A DNA stretch of 64,000 nucleotides from Paenalcaligenes niemegkensis (GCF_022230885.1 NZ_JAKGCT010000004.1:1240001-1304000); one strand, 5' to 3'; counted from the first letter of the stretch, positions 1 through 9,937 are shown. The notes: generated by a model from the letters alone, not told the origin. Made by a program: numbers and translations.

Positions 1-276
1 TTTGTAAGGCATTTGTTCGATATCGGTTTGTACCGCTTTTTCGCTGAACTTACGGCCAATCAGACGCTTGACTGCGTATAGCGTATTGGTTGGGTTTGTA
101 ACTGCCTGACGCTTAGCGGGAGCACCTACCAACACTTCACCATCGGGCATATAGGCAACGATGGAAGGTGTAGTGCGAGTACCCTCGGCGTTTTCAATAA
201 TTTTGACCTGATCACCATCCAATACTGCAACACAGCTATTGGTAGTACCAAGGTCAATACCGATGATTTTGCTCAT
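1..276 (-). CDS. dnaK: Molecular chaperone DnaK (N-terminal part only)
   Basis: Hsp70 chaperone; binds exposed hydrophobic peptides and is driven by ATP with DnaJ and GrpE in the cytoplasm. Only the first 92 residues are in the window; the gene runs off the left edge. The start reads [18 protein letters not shown], the universal Hsp70 phosphate-1 ATP-binding loop, followed by the conserved GTRTTPS and VGAPAKRQ segments. It lies downstream of grpE on the same strand and has its own sigma-32 promoter in the gap between them. The identification is certain; nothing odd is visible in the part shown. Confidence 0.97.
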   Translation of the reverse strand, partial: MSKIIGIDLGTTNSCVAVLDGDQVKIIENAEGTRTTPSIVAYMPDGEVLVGAPAKRQAVTNPTNTLYAVKRLIGRKFSEKAVQTDIEQMPYK

Positions 277-337
277 GTTTTTTACCTTGTGAAAAATATT
301 ACGCTTGCCATTGAAGCAAGAATTGTTTGATAAAGAC

Positions 338-366
338 TAGGTGGGGCTAGCTTTGGCAATTTCAAG
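338..366 (-). promoter_or_regulatory. Sigma-32 heat-shock promoter of dnaK
   Basis: Read on the minus strand, a -35 box CTTGAAA (360-366) is followed after 13 bases by CCCCACCTA (338-346). This is close to the RpoH consensus CTTGAAA / CCCCATNT. It ends about 60 bases upstream of the dnaK start. No CIRCE repeat (TTAGCACTC-N9-GAGTGCTAA) is seen here, so HrcA probably does not act at this promoter. Confidence 0.8.
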
Positions 367-406
367 AGCGAGTCTTAAAAATAATAAAACTGCCCCCTAT
401 ATAGGC

Positions 407-979
407 TTAACCTGCGGAGACCATAACGAGGGCAGGTCGCAATACGCGGTCAGCAAGCAAATAACCTTTTTGAAGCGTTTGCTCGATAGTCCCCTGGGGA
501 TGCTCGGAAGGCACCGATGACATGGCCTGGTGAAGGTGAGGATCAAATTTATCGCCCGGTGCCGGTGCGACTTCTTTAAGCTGATTACGCGTAAAGGCAT
601 TATCAATCTGGCGCAGCGTGGTCTCTACGCCTTCACGGAAAGTCTCGACGGTTTGTTCACCTTGCGCCAATGCGGCCTCGAGGCTGTCACGCACCGGTAA
701 CAAGCTTTCTGCAAAAGATTCGGCACCAAACTTGCGTGCCTTGGAAACTTCGTCCTCAGCGCGGCGGCGGATATTCTCGACTTCAGCCTTGGCACGCAGC
801 AACTGATCGTAATATTGAGCGATTTTGGCTTGTGCTTCTTCGAGTTGCTGCTCGAGGTTTTCTTCAACAATGACGCCATCAGTGCCGTCTTCGTTCAGGC
901 TCTCGACAGATTCATTGGCGGTCGATTCATTTTCAGTATCTGGGGTATTGTTTTCGTGCTGATCTTTCGATTCAGACAT
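407..979 (-). CDS. grpE: Nucleotide exchange factor GrpE
   Basis: Cochaperone that releases ADP from DnaK. It has an acidic, disordered N-terminus, a long coiled coil (about residues 45-95, containing the conserved RAKAEVENIRRRAEDE stretch) and a C-terminal beta domain with GDKFDPHLHQAMSSV and the end motif GYLLADRVLRPALVMVS. I chose the ATG at 979 (190 aa) rather than an in-frame GTG at 991 because GGAG sits six bases before the ATG. It lies between hemH and dnaK and is preceded by its own sigma-32 promoter. Length and motifs are normal for the family. Confidence 0.96.
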   Translation of the reverse strand: MSESKDQHENNTPDTENESTANESVESLNEDGTDGVIVEENLEQQLEEAQAKIAQYYDQLLRAKAEVENIRRRAEDEVSKARKFGAESFAESLLPVRDSLEAALAQGEQTVETFREGVETTLRQIDNAFTRNQLKEVAPAPGDKFDPHLHQAMSSVPSEHPQGTIEQTLQKGYLLADRVLRPALVMVSAG

Positions 980-1015
980 AAGTTTCTCCACGGCTAAAAA
1001 ACGTCAATAAAATGA

Positions 1016-1044
1016 ATATGGGGGCCAATGCCCCCACTTTCAAG
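1016..1044 (-). promoter_or_regulatory. Sigma-32 promoter of grpE with a hairpin in its spacer
   Basis: Minus-strand -35 CTTGAAA (1038-1044) and -10 CCCCATATT, 14 bases apart, match the RpoH consensus almost perfectly. The spacer and -10 region contain a perfect 7-bp inverted repeat (TGGGGGC at 1019-1025, GCCCCCA at 1030-1036, four-base loop). The same hairpin lies about 45 bases after the hemH stop, so it may also stop or slow transcription arriving from hemH. Confidence 0.82.
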
Positions 1045-1086
1045 TGCCCGCTGTTTACCTTTTACATAGATTCTAAAAACTGGACT

Positions 1087-2163
1087 TTAGGCCAGCTTTT
1101 TGTCGGAATCGGGGACCCAACCACCTAATTGCTTCAAGACAATGTGACTTAGGCCGTCAATCCACTGCGGATCATCGTTTAAGCATGAAATATAACCAAA
1201 GTGCTCGCCCCCGTCAGCAATGAACGCATCGCGACATTCGACCTGGATTTCTTCCAGCGTTTCCAGACAATCAGCCAGGAACCCCGGACACATGGTATGC
1301 ACTGACCTCACCCCTTCTTTTGCCCACTGGCGCAGCAGAGGCTCAGTATAGGGCTCAAGCCACCGCTCGGCTCCGAAGCGGCTTTGAAATGAGGCATACA
1401 CAGGAACATGGGTATCAGCCAGGGCTTTACGCAATGCCGACGCCGTCAGCATGCATTCGCGGTAATACGGGTCGCCTTGCTCTATGCATCGACGAGGCAA
1501 TCCATGAAAACTAAGCAGTAGCCGTTCGGGGGTACCGTTCTGTGCCCAATAGCGGCGTACTGACTGAGCCAGGGGCTGAATGTAGCCAGGGTCATCGTAG
1601 TAGTTTTTTATGAATCGCAGTTCGGGCTGGTTACGAAGCCTGGCTACATGACGATTGACGGCATCAACCGCCGTTGCCGTCGTGCTGGCTGCATACTGCG
1701 GGTAAAGCTGCGCAACCAGAATTTTCTCGCACCCCTTGTCTCGCAAGGCCTGAATACCGGCAGGAATAGACGGATTTCCGTAACGCATGACCAGCTCTAC
1801 ATGAATGTCCGGTTGCAGCGCTTTCAATTTCGCCTCCAGACCTTCTGCCTGCCTCTGGCTGTACACCAGTAGCGGAGCACCCTCTTCCATCCATACCAGT
1901 TCGTATTTAGGAACCAGTTTTTTCGGGCGAAATGGCAACACCGCCAGACGCAAAATCAGTTGCCACAGTACTTGAGGTATTTCAATGACGCGGGGATCAG
2001 ACAAGAACTCGTCAAGGTAGCGCCGAATGGCTGGCGCAGTAGGGGCGTCGGGCGTGCCCAGATTCAACAATAGCACACCGATAGCGGCCTCTGGACGCGA
2101 TGTAACTTCGCTATCCAGCAGGGTGGGATCTGCGGCTTCGTCTAGGTATTTGGTTAACAACAT
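1087..2163 (-). CDS. hemH: Ferrochelatase
   Basis: Inserts Fe2+ into protoporphyrin IX, the last step of haem synthesis, at the inner face of the cytoplasmic membrane. The 358-residue protein opens with the family signature GVLLLNLGTPDAPTAPAIRRYL. It has the catalytic histidine in LLSFHGLPRR (His220) and the conserved acid in DCLETLEEI (near Glu301), with the MCPGFLADCLET motif between. It lies between hrcA and grpE on the same strand, as in other Alcaligenaceae. Length is typical of betaproteobacterial HemH. The first 25 or so residues are not conserved, so a later start is possible. Confidence 0.96.
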   Translation of the reverse strand: MLLTKYLDEAADPTLLDSEVTSRPEAAIGVLLLNLGTPDAPTAPAIRRYLDEFLSDPRVIEIPQVLWQLILRLAVLPFRPKKLVPKYELVWMEEGAPLLVYSQRQAEGLEAKLKALQPDIHVELVMRYGNPSIPAGIQALRDKGCEKILVAQLYPQYAASTTATAVDAVNRHVARLRNQPELRFIKNYYDDPGYIQPLAQSVRRYWAQNGTPERLLLSFHGLPRRCIEQGDPYYRECMLTASALRKALADTHVPVYASFQSRFGAERWLEPYTEPLLRQWAKEGVRSVHTMCPGFLADCLETLEEIQVECRDAFIADGGEHFGYISCLNDDPQWIDGLSHIVLKQLGGWVPDSDKKLA

Positions 2164-2227
2164 GGGTGTCAGGTGTAACGTGAGTACGCCGTTTCATCAA
2201 CAGCTATTGCCGGTCGGGCCCGGATCA

Positions 2228-3238
2228 TTACTTGGGATTGTAACTAAGTGCATTGGACAACAGCCGGGCAGTTATGTCCACGATAGGTATTACTTTCTCG
2301 TAAGCCATTCTGGAAGGCCCTATAACACCCAGTGTTCCGACGACTTCGCCATCTACCCCATACGGCGCCGTGATTACCGATACGTCGTTTAACGGCATCA
2401 GGTTTGAATCACCCCCGATGTAGATCTGCACCCCTTGGGCATGGCTGGACACATCCAGCAGATGAAGAAGATCGGTTTTCTTCTCGAAGAGCTGGAACAA
2501 GCGTCGAAGGCGATCCATATCTTCGGTCATTTCACTGATGTTCAAGAGCTTGTTCTCGCCTGATATGACCACGGACTCTTCAGTATCAGGCTCGGCGCTG
2601 CCCGCTGCCACCGCGGCTTGCATCAATTTGGAAATATCAGCCTGCAGTGAGGACAACTCTACTGCCAGAGACTCGCGCACCTGCGAGAACGATTTGCCTG
2701 AAAAATGCTGATTGAAAAAGTTGCTTGCTTCAATTAACTCTTGAGCCAGATAATCGCGCGGCATAAACAAAATTCTATTTTGCACATCGCCATCCGGCGT
2801 CACGATGATCAGCAGCACGCGCTTTCCGGAGAGACGTATGAATTCGATCTGACTGAAGGTCTGCGCACGCTTGGGCGCCATGACCACACCCGCAAACTGC
2901 GACAGATTAGACAGCAGCGCCGCTGCAGAATTAACCGCCCTGCCCGGCTCGTCGATAGGCAGCCGCAACAGCATGGGCTCGACAATGGGTTGATCAAAAC
3001 GCTGCACTGCCAGCAAACGATCTACAAAAATACGGTAGCCTTGGGGTGTGGGTACGCGCCCCGCCGAAGTATGAGGGCTTTGAATCAAACCCAAGTCTTC
3101 AAGATCTGCCATCACATTACGAATGGTGGCAGGCGATAAATCAAACATCTTCGATAAGGTTCGCGAGCCAACGGGCTGTCCATCGGCGATATATCGCTCG
3201 ATCAATACTTTAAGCAATGCGTTCGCTCTATCGTCCAT
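2228..3238 (-). CDS. hrcA: Heat-inducible transcription repressor HrcA
   Basis: Repressor that binds CIRCE elements and is kept active by GroEL. The 336-residue protein has an N-terminal winged helix (about residues 1-75, with [11 protein letters not shown] and [18 protein letters not shown]) followed by the GAF-like HrcA core (including the typical GVVMAPKR and YIGGDSN stretches) and the C-terminal [18 protein letters not shown] motif. It heads the minus-strand run hrcA-hemH-grpE-dnaK and is divergent from nadK. No CIRCE site is visible near grpE or dnaK, so its main target (typically groESL) is probably elsewhere. Confidence 0.96.
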   Translation of the reverse strand: MDDRANALLKVLIERYIADGQPVGSRTLSKMFDLSPATIRNVMADLEDLGLIQSPHTSAGRVPTPQGYRIFVDRLLAVQRFDQPIVEPMLLRLPIDEPGRAVNSAAALLSNLSQFAGVVMAPKRAQTFSQIEFIRLSGKRVLLIIVTPDGDVQNRILFMPRDYLAQELIEASNFFNQHFSGKSFSQVRESLAVELSSLQADISKLMQAAVAAGSAEPDTEESVVISGENKLLNISEMTEDMDRLRRLFQLFEKKTDLLHLLDVSSHAQGVQIYIGGDSNLMPLNDVSVITAPYGVDGEVVGTLGVIGPSRMAYEKVIPIVDITARLLSNALSYNPK

Positions 3239-3365
3239 AGCTCTTTATGCAGTAGTTATTGATGCGCTTAAGACAGAATCCGTTTCCGGACCGCCACAAA
3301 TAGCCGCGCAACTCTATAATTCAAGTAATTCTACTTACTCAATACGATCATAAGGTATTTACCTC

Positions 3366-4264
3366 ATGCACTTTAAAACGGTCGCCATCATAGGTCGATA
3401 TCAAGACAGTGGCCTCGATGCGCCCTTACGTGCCGTCACCCAAACGCTGAAAGAAGCAGGTTGCACTGTACTGATAGAAACAGAAACTGCCCGCAACACA
3501 GGCATCAACGACATTCGCGCGGTTTCGTACGAAGACATCGGGCAGCATGCCGACCTGGCCATTATTGTTGGTGGCGATGGCACCATGATAGGCGCTGCAC
3601 GGAAACTTGCCTGTACTGGCGTACCATTGATCGGGATCAATCACGGCAGACTCGGCTTCATTACCGATATCCCGCTTGCCAGCGCCCATGATGCCATCAT
3701 CAGTGTCATCGACGGCAACTACGATGCCGAAGAGCGCAGCATGCTTGAAGGCAGGATTGTACGCGGTGACGAAACCCTGTTCTCGGGTATCGCGCTTAAC
3801 GACATTGTAATTAATCGGGCAGGCCGGGGGGAATGATCGAACTGCGCGTTGAACTTGATGGTGTATTTATGCACCGCCAACGCGCTGATGGTGTCATTAT
3901 TTCCACACCTACCGGCTCCACCGCTTACGCCCTGGCCGCCAATGGGCCTATCTTGCATCCGGCGCTAAATGCTATTTTATTAGTGCCTGTTGCACCACAA
4001 ACACTGTCTAACCGACCAGTGGTTGTGCCCGATAGCAGTACACTAAGCCTAACAATCACCACCTTGGGACGGGTTGAAACCGGTGCCAGCGTGCATTTCG
4101 ACATGCAAGCCTGGTCCGATTGCCAGCCCGGCGACCGTATCGATGTACGCCGCGCCCAGGAAACCGTACGTTTTATTCATCCAACGGGGTATAGCTTCTT
4201 TTCAACATTGCGTCACAAGCTTGACTGGAATCGCATGCCCCTGCCCTCAGACGAAAACGAATAA
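3366..4264 (+). CDS. nadK: NAD kinase, reading frame broken at a G run
   Basis: Phosphorylates NAD to NADP using ATP. The first frame (3366-3836) carries the GGDGT nucleotide motif (residues 69-73) and ends GIALNDIVINRAGRG. The second frame (from 3833) resumes at once with MIELRVELDG and carries the TPTGSTAYALAANGP signature. Adding one G to the six-G run at 3826-3831 gives a continuous protein of 299 aa, the family's usual length in Bordetella. NadK is essential in most bacteria, so I read this as a sequence error. It is divergent from hrcA and 12 bases upstream of recN, and probably cotranscribed with it. Confidence 0.93.
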
Positions 4265-4276
4265 CACCCTACTTCT

Positions 4277-5920
4277 ATGCTGCGTTCTCTGCACATCCGC
4301 GACTTCGTCATCGTAAGCCAGGCCAATATCGAGTTCGATAACGGCTTCACTGTTTTTTCAGGTGAAACCGGGGCCGGCAAATCAATCCTGATTGATGCAT
4401 TGTCATTGGCCCTTGGAGCCCGTGGCGATGCCAAGGTCATACGCGAGAATTGTCCCAAGGCAGACATCAGCGCTCAGTTCGAATGCACCGCAGCGGTAAC
4501 ATCGTGGCTCAGTGAACACGAGTTCGACGCTGACGACGACTTATTGCTCCGGCGTGTCATCGATAGTCAAGGGCGCAGCCGGGCATTTATAAACGGGGCC
4601 CCGGCCACGCTAACGCAGCTTCGAGACATCGGCGAATTACTGGTCGATATACACGGCCAGCATGCACATCAAAGTCTGCTGAAAACCGCCAAGCAATACG
4701 AACTTCTTGACTCACAAGGCGGCCACAGCCATTTAGCCAGGCAAGTACATAGAGCCTGGTCTGAATGGCAAGATGCCCAGCGCCGCCATCAACTCGCTGC
4801 TGAACAGGCCGACATTCTGGCCAATGAGCGTGAACAGCTTGAGTGGAAGCTGGGTGAGTTTCAAAACCTGGACCTGCAAGAGGGTGAATGGGAGACCGTC
4901 AGCGACGAACATCAACGCCTGGCTCATTCCCAGACGCTGATTGATGGCACGTCCACCACCCTGCAGCTGCTGGATGCCGACGAGAACTCGGCCCAGCTCG
5001 CTCTAAATACAGCAGCCCATGAAATTCAGGCCATACTCCGCCACGATACTCATTTGCAGCAAATTTTTGATACCATCGAATCTGCACGTATCGCGTGCGC
5101 CGAGGCGATTTCAGACCTGAACAGTTATGTTTCCAACATGGAACTTGATCCTGACAGGCTCGCCATCGCCGAAGCCCGCATGGCTGAAATATTCAGTTTG
5201 TCGCGCAAATATAAGTGCCAGCCTGAAGAACTGCTTCAGGCCCAAGGCGAACTTGAACGGCGCCTCGCCGAATTAAACGAAGCCAGCGATCTTCAACAAC
5301 TGGAAGAGCTTGTTGCTTCCGCTAAAAACAATTACGACACACTCGCCCGCCAGTTAACCCAGGCTCGAACAGCCACCAGCAAGGCCTTAAGTCTGCAAGT
5401 TACCGACGCCATGCAGGCCCTTTCCATGCAAGGTGGTCAGTTCCGGGTGGCCATCACCCCGGCCAAAGCCTCAGCACATGGCAACGAAAACATCGAGTTT
5501 CTGGTGTCCGGGCATGCCGGCGTCAGCCCTGCTCCCTTAAGTCGGGTAGCCTCGGGCGGCGAGCTGGCCAGGATCTCGCTGGCATTGGCCGTTATCGCCA
5601 GCCAGGCGGCCAGGGTTCCCACCTTGATATTTGATGAAGTTGACACGGGCATAGGCGGCGCGGTTGCCGAAGTGGTAGGCACTTTGCTTCGCAAACTGGG
5701 TGACAGACACCAGGTTTTATGCGTAACGCACTTGCCCCAAGTAGCTGCACAGGGGCAACATCACTTCCAGGTCAGCAAAAACAGCCGGAAAAGTGGCACT
5801 ACCTCGAACATCGAAACGCTGAGTGCCGACGGACGCGTCGAAGAAATATCGCGCATGCTGGGCGGTATTGAGATTACTGAAACCACGCGCCGGCACGCTA
5901 AAGAAATGCTGCAGCATTAA
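4277..5920 (+). CDS. recN: DNA repair protein RecN
   Basis: SMC-like ATPase acting in double-strand-break repair. The 547-residue protein has an N-terminal Walker A GETGAGKS (residues 29-36), a QGRSRAFINGAPATL region, two coiled-coil arms around residues 150-380, and a C-terminal half with the signature RVASGGELARISLAL and Walker B TLIFDEVDTGIGG, followed by CVTHLPQVAA. It follows nadK by 12 bases; this pairing is conserved in betaproteobacteria. Length is normal. It converges on fur across about 140 bases. Confidence 0.97.
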   Translation: MLRSLHIRDFVIVSQANIEFDNGFTVFSGETGAGKSILIDALSLALGARGDAKVIRENCPKADISAQFECTAAVTSWLSEHEFDADDDLLLRRVIDSQGRSRAFINGAPATLTQLRDIGELLVDIHGQHAHQSLLKTAKQYELLDSQGGHSHLARQVHRAWSEWQDAQRRHQLAAEQADILANEREQLEWKLGEFQNLDLQEGEWETVSDEHQRLAHSQTLIDGTSTTLQLLDADENSAQLALNTAAHEIQAILRHDTHLQQIFDTIESARIACAEAISDLNSYVSNMELDPDRLAIAEARMAEIFSLSRKYKCQPEELLQAQGELERRLAELNEASDLQQLEELVASAKNNYDTLARQLTQARTATSKALSLQVTDAMQALSMQGGQFRVAITPAKASAHGNENIEFLVSGHAGVSPAPLSRVASGGELARISLALAVIASQAARVPTLIFDEVDTGIGGAVAEVVGTLLRKLGDRHQVLCVTHLPQVAAQGQHHFQVSKNSRKSGTTSNIETLSADGRVEEISRMLGGIEITETTRRHAKEMLQH

Positions 5921-6059
5921 CGGATTATCCGGCGATATCGGCCAGCTTCCAGGCTCGGGCCGGGACCACGGCGTGAAAGCCAGCCTGCGGGTCAGGTTCT
6001 GGCCTTCATTCAGCTTTTGAGCCTAAGGCCGGAAGTCAGAGCATCCGGCCGCTGACATG

Positions 6060-6536
6060 CTATCGGGAAGTCGGTTTATGCGTCTGGCGCCCACCTGCGT
6101 TAAGGCGGTTAGAGCTTGTGCACTCTTCGCAAATGCCGTACAACACCAATGTGTGGCTTTCGAGTTCGAAGCCCAAGTCATCGGCAATTTGATATTGACG
6201 CTGCTCAATTTCGGGGTCAGAGAACTCGACAACTTTGGCGCAGTTCGTGCAAATAAAGTGGTCATGATGATCTCCATCGTTAAGCTCAAAGACAGCTTTT
6301 CCACCATCGAACTGACTACGCATTAAAATGCCAGCTTGCTCAAACTGAGTAAGCACGCGATATACGGTGGCCAAGCCGATGTCTACATCTTCAGCGATTA
6401 GAAGACGGTATACGTCTTCGGCGCTAAGATGACGCATTTCTTGGGTTTCATCGTTACGACGGAAGACGTCGAGAATCTTGAGGCGCGGAAAAGTCGCCTT
6501 AAGCCCCATATTTTTCAGTTCATTTTGATCTTTCAT
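6060..6536 (-). CDS. fur: Ferric uptake regulator Fur
   Basis: Fe2+-dependent repressor of iron uptake. The 158-residue protein has an N-terminal winged helix ([15 protein letters not shown], then [16 protein letters not shown]) and the metal-binding dimerisation domain with [10 protein letters not shown] (His/Asp from residue 90, Cys96, Cys99) and the second Cys pair GICEEC. It is divergent from bamE, an arrangement conserved in Bordetella and relatives. The C-terminal tail after CEEC is longer and more polar than in E. coli Fur. The stretch TATGATAACGATTTTATT near 6649 resembles half a Fur box, but the match is weak. Confidence 0.96.
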   Translation of the reverse strand: MKDQNELKNMGLKATFPRLKILDVFRRNDETQEMRHLSAEDVYRLLIAEDVDIGLATVYRVLTQFEQAGILMRSQFDGGKAVFELNDGDHHDHFICTNCAKVVEFSDPEIEQRQYQIADDLGFELESHTLVLYGICEECTSSNRLNAGGRQTHKPTSR

Positions 6537-6688
6537 GGCTAAAATTATACATCTGAAGGGGGTAAGGCTCGTGGCCCATCAGGCAAATACACTGACGGAT
6601 TCCGAGACGGATTTCACAGCGCAGTATGCGCTGATGTCGAATCCCTTATATGATAACGATTTTATTCCAACAGGGGCATTGCAAGCAG

Positions 6689-7225
6689 ATGAAAGCTAAA
6701 AAACTCACTCCTGTCCTGCGCACAGGCATAGCAGTATGCCTTACCGCCGTACTTTTAAGTGCGTGTGGCACCGGTAAATGGGGTTTTCCATACAAAGCTG
6801 ATGTGCAGCAAGGCAACTGGATCACCACTGAAGATGTTAACCGCCTTCAACCAGGGATGACACGCGAACAAGTACGCTACGTGCTTGGCACCCCTACTTT
6901 ACAAGATATTTTCCACACCGATCGCTGGGAATACCCGTATTACAACAAACCTGGTTACGGCGACGAAGAGTTACGCCTATTTACTGTCTGGTTTGAAGGC
7001 GATACCTTAGTACGCTGGGAAGGCAGTGAGCAGCCTGAACGCCAGCCTTTCCAGAAAGCAGATACGGGTTCAGTTGACGCCAGGGCACAAAGTGGGGCAG
7101 AAAGCAGCACGGGGCAAACATTGCCCATCGACACCGGGACCGCGCTGCCTATCAATCAGCCCGCCACGAGCCCGGAGCCCAGCGGTACTGTAGATGGCTC
7201 GCATCGCCCCGAACCTCTACGTTAA
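6689..7225 (+). CDS. bamE: Outer membrane assembly lipoprotein BamE (OmlA/SmpA)
   Basis: Lipoprotein subunit of the BAM complex that inserts beta-barrel proteins into the outer membrane. I place the start at 6689 because this gives a proper lipoprotein signal peptide (basic KAKK, hydrophobic core, lipobox LLSAC with the lipidated Cys at residue 26). The family core follows: QGNWITTEDVNRLQPGMTREQVRYVLGTP and DRWEYPYY. The last 60 residues are a low-complexity Ser/Thr/Pro/Gln tail, longer than in enterobacteria. It is divergent from fur and 15 bases upstream of dapB. Confidence 0.94.
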   Translation: MKAKKLTPVLRTGIAVCLTAVLLSACGTGKWGFPYKADVQQGNWITTEDVNRLQPGMTREQVRYVLGTPTLQDIFHTDRWEYPYYNKPGYGDEELRLFTVWFEGDTLVRWEGSEQPERQPFQKADTGSVDARAQSGAESSTGQTLPIDTGTALPINQPATSPEPSGTVDGSHRPEPLR

Positions 7226-7240
7226 CAGGACTTTTCAACT

Positions 7241-8035
7241 ATGCGTATTGCCATTACTGGCGCTGACGGTCGCATGGGCCGCATGCTGATCGAAGCAGTA
7301 TTGAATCACCCGGAACTCACTCTCACGGTTGCACTAGACCGTGCGGGGTCAAGCTCTATTGGCGTCGACGCCGGGGCTTTTTTAGGCCGTGATACCGGCA
7401 TCTTAATTAGCGACGATCTCGCGTTACTGGAAAATGCAGATTGCCTGATTGATTTTACCCGCCCCGCCGGCACGCTGGCTCACCTTGATGCGTGTGTGGC
7501 TCACCATACCAACTGCATCATTGGCACCACCGGCTTTAGCGACGATGAAAAAGACCGTATTCGCCAGGCCTCCGAAAGCATTGCCATTGTGTTTGCTCCA
7601 AACATGAGCGTGGGCGTGAACGCCACCCTGCGACTTCTTGAAGTGGCAGCCAAGCTGATGAACTCCGGCTTTGATGTCGAAGTATTTGAAGCTCACCACC
7701 GCAATAAAGTCGACGCCCCTTCAGGCACTGCCCTGGCCATGGGTGAAACTGTCGCCAACGCCTGGGGTAAAGATCTGAACGACATCGCTGACTGGGCCAG
7801 ACACGGAGACACCGGCGCTCGCGAAACTGGCCATATTGGTTTCTCGGTCGTACGTGGCGGCGACATTATTGGCGACCACACCGTTTACTTCTGCGGTGAC
7901 GGTGAGCGTATCGAAATTTCGCATCGCTCCAGCAGCCGCACTACCTACGCCCAAGGCAGCATGCGCGCCGCTCAATTTCTGGCAGGCAAACAAAAGGGAC
8001 TGTACTCGATGCAGGATGTTCTGGGAATAAACTAG
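7241..8035 (+). CDS. dapB: 4-Hydroxy-tetrahydrodipicolinate reductase
   Basis: Makes tetrahydrodipicolinate with NAD(P)H in the diaminopimelate/lysine pathway. The 264-residue protein has the N-terminal dinucleotide fold [15 protein letters not shown] (residues 5-19), the [10 protein letters not shown] segment and the substrate-binding and catalytic motif [16 protein letters not shown] (His-His and Lys). The C-terminus is also typical. It lies 15 bases after bamE. Its product is the likely substrate of the DapL-like enzyme encoded around 27.4 kb, so this window may hold consecutive DAP-pathway steps in two unlinked clusters. Confidence 0.97.
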   Translation: MRIAITGADGRMGRMLIEAVLNHPELTLTVALDRAGSSSIGVDAGAFLGRDTGILISDDLALLENADCLIDFTRPAGTLAHLDACVAHHTNCIIGTTGFSDDEKDRIRQASESIAIVFAPNMSVGVNATLRLLEVAAKLMNSGFDVEVFEAHHRNKVDAPSGTALAMGETVANAWGKDLNDIADWARHGDTGARETGHIGFSVVRGGDIIGDHTVYFCGDGERIEISHRSSSRTTYAQGSMRAAQFLAGKQKGLYSMQDVLGIN

Positions 8036-8118
8036 AGGCAGTATGCGGCGATCCACCTAGCAACGGGAAATTTCTCCAGTAGCATTCCGGTCCCACTTTC
8101 ACTGAGCGAGAGGTAAGC

Positions 8119-9045
8119 ATGGAACTGAAGCAACTGGAATATTTCATTGCGATCGCCGACTTCAAATCCTTCTCTCGTGCATCCTTGCGTATCGGGGTCT
8201 CGCAACCCGTACTAAGCCGCCAGATCAAAGCGCTGGAGCAAGAGCTCGGCGTAACGCTGTATCACCGAACGGGACATGGCGTTGTATTAAGCGATGCCGG
8301 GAAGTGCCTAGAGCAATACGCCAAAGGCATACTGGACACAGCAGCGACTGCAAAAAGGGAACTCACCGCTCTAGGGAAAGAACCTTCTGGGCGCGTGCTA
8401 ATCGGTATGCCGCCTTCCGTACAGGCTGTGCTGGCTGCACCACTAGTGAAAAGATTCCGGCAAAGCTTTCCCCAGGTATCCCTTGGCATCATGGAAGGCT
8501 TCAGTGGGCATGTACAGGAGTGGCTCACAACAGGCCGACTGGATATTGCCATTCTGTACCAAACCAAATACAACGGCATGCTCACGGGGGATCCCCTGTT
8601 AACAGATGAGCTATTCTTGCTCGGCCCTACTCACGATCCGGCTCGCGCCGGAGAAGGTCCTGTCCCTCTGAGCAGCCTGGCCCATATTCCGCTAATCCTT
8701 CCCAATAAGCCCCACGGACTGCGGCTGCTGTTGGACGAAGTTATGGCAAAATCAGCCGTTATACCCAATATACAGCTTGAAATGGACGCCATGCCATCCA
8801 CGCTTAGCCTAATTGAGCACGGCCTACAGTACTACACCGTTCTGTCGTATTCGAGCGCTCATGAACTGATAGAAAGTCGTCGAATACGGTACTGGAAAAT
8901 CATAGAGCCCACGATAAAACGCAACCTGGTTGTCGTCAGCTCTTCACAACGTCCTTCGACCAAAGCGTCACGCGAACTAATGATATTCGTGAGGCAACTG
9001 GTCCAGAGCCTGGTAGACGAAGGCCGATGGTCGCCGCCTGCCTGA
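8119..9045 (+). CDS. LysR-family transcription regulator
   Basis: The 308-residue protein has an N-terminal winged helix-turn-helix (MELKQLEYFIAIADFKSFSRA, then VSQPVLSRQIKALEQELG) and a periplasmic-binding-protein-like effector domain. The layout resembles Nac/CynR-type regulators. An AGAGG ribosome site precedes the ATG. Its stop codon abuts the stop of the convergent metallo-hydrolase gene with no base between. The minus-strand operon that follows has no other regulator, so this protein is the natural candidate to control it, although the convergent layout is less usual for LysR proteins. The effector is unknown. Confidence 0.9.
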   Translation: MELKQLEYFIAIADFKSFSRASLRIGVSQPVLSRQIKALEQELGVTLYHRTGHGVVLSDAGKCLEQYAKGILDTAATAKRELTALGKEPSGRVLIGMPPSVQAVLAAPLVKRFRQSFPQVSLGIMEGFSGHVQEWLTTGRLDIAILYQTKYNGMLTGDPLLTDELFLLGPTHDPARAGEGPVPLSSLAHIPLILPNKPHGLRLLLDEVMAKSAVIPNIQLEMDAMPSTLSLIEHGLQYYTVLSYSSAHELIESRRIRYWKIIEPTIKRNLVVVSSSQRPSTKASRELMIFVRQLVQSLVDEGRWSPPA

Positions 9046-9851
9046 TCAATAGGGGCTTTCCGACGGCGCTTCATCCAGCCTGACAATCCAGCCTTTAGTC
9101 GCTTCGCTATAAGGTGGATAAATTGACGCGACTAGCGGATCATGCCCAGGAATTATATGATTTCTGCTTTCCGCCAGACGGTCAACACGGTCATACCCCT
9201 CTAGTACGGCCGACACACTGTCCAGCACAGGAAACACGCGCCGCTGCGCCAGATGCGCATAATGATGGGCCACATCTGAAGCAATGACGACATATCCACG
9301 CCGCGTTTTAACCCGCACTGCCTGCAAGCCTTTAGTGTGACCGCCAATATGTATCAGCGTGATGCCAGGGAAAAGCTCCACATCCCCGTCGTGAAAGCAC
9401 ACACGCCCCTCGAATAGCCTACGCACCATCAAGACAACGTCGTCGACCTCATAAGAATGACGCAGCGCATCGTGACACATGCATCGACCCGTAGCGAAGG
9501 CCATTTCCGTATCCTGTAAATGGAAGGTCGCTTTAGAGAAGAGTTCGTTATTTCCCGCATGATCATAGTGCATGTGTGTAATCACAACATCCTCTACTGC
9601 ATCGACGTCCACGCCGAGCATGGCGAGCCCTTTAGCGACCGGATTAAGCAGCTCGCGGTTACGCTGCCGGGCTGCGCGTTCACCAAAACCAGTATCAATC
9701 ACAACTGTGCGTAGCTCGTTGCGAATGACCCAGACATAGTAGTTAAGTGCCATGGGGCCGTCATGAGCGTCCCCCCCAAAAAGTTTGCCGCCGCATTTCT
9801 GTCTACTCGAGCGTAGGTCACCGCAAATGCTTCGTAAGTATCATCGTTCAT
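9046..9851 (-). CDS. Metallo-beta-lactamase-fold hydrolase (lactonase-like), broken at a C run
   Basis: The zinc-binding signature THMHYDHAGN and the later IGGHTKGL and IIPGHDP histidines place it in the AHL-lactonase-like branch of the metallo-beta-lactamase superfamily. The frame opening MALNYYVWVIRNELRTVVIDTG lacks its N-terminus. The missing part (MNDDTYEAFAVTYARVDRN..FLGG, start at 9851) lies in the next frame. Adding one base to the seven-C run at 9771-9777 joins them into 268 aa. It is last in the ABC-transporter operon. It may open a lactone or hydrolyse a thioester in the pathway; the substrate cannot be told. Confidence 0.87.
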
Positions 9852-9937
9852 ATCAGTCAAGCCTTTAGAATCAGCATGGCGCTGTACTGGACTATCACAA
9901 CGCCATGCTTTGACAGACACATTCAATCCTCGCCCTT

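Noticed and set aside
3826-3831. Programmed frameshift or phase variation at the nadK G run
   Set aside because: The same kind of one-base contraction affects ten other unrelated genes here, and switching off an essential enzyme makes no sense; sequencing error is simpler.
6537-6688. Fur box between fur and bamE
   Set aside because: Only TGATAACGATTT resembles the 19-bp consensus; too few matches to list as a site.
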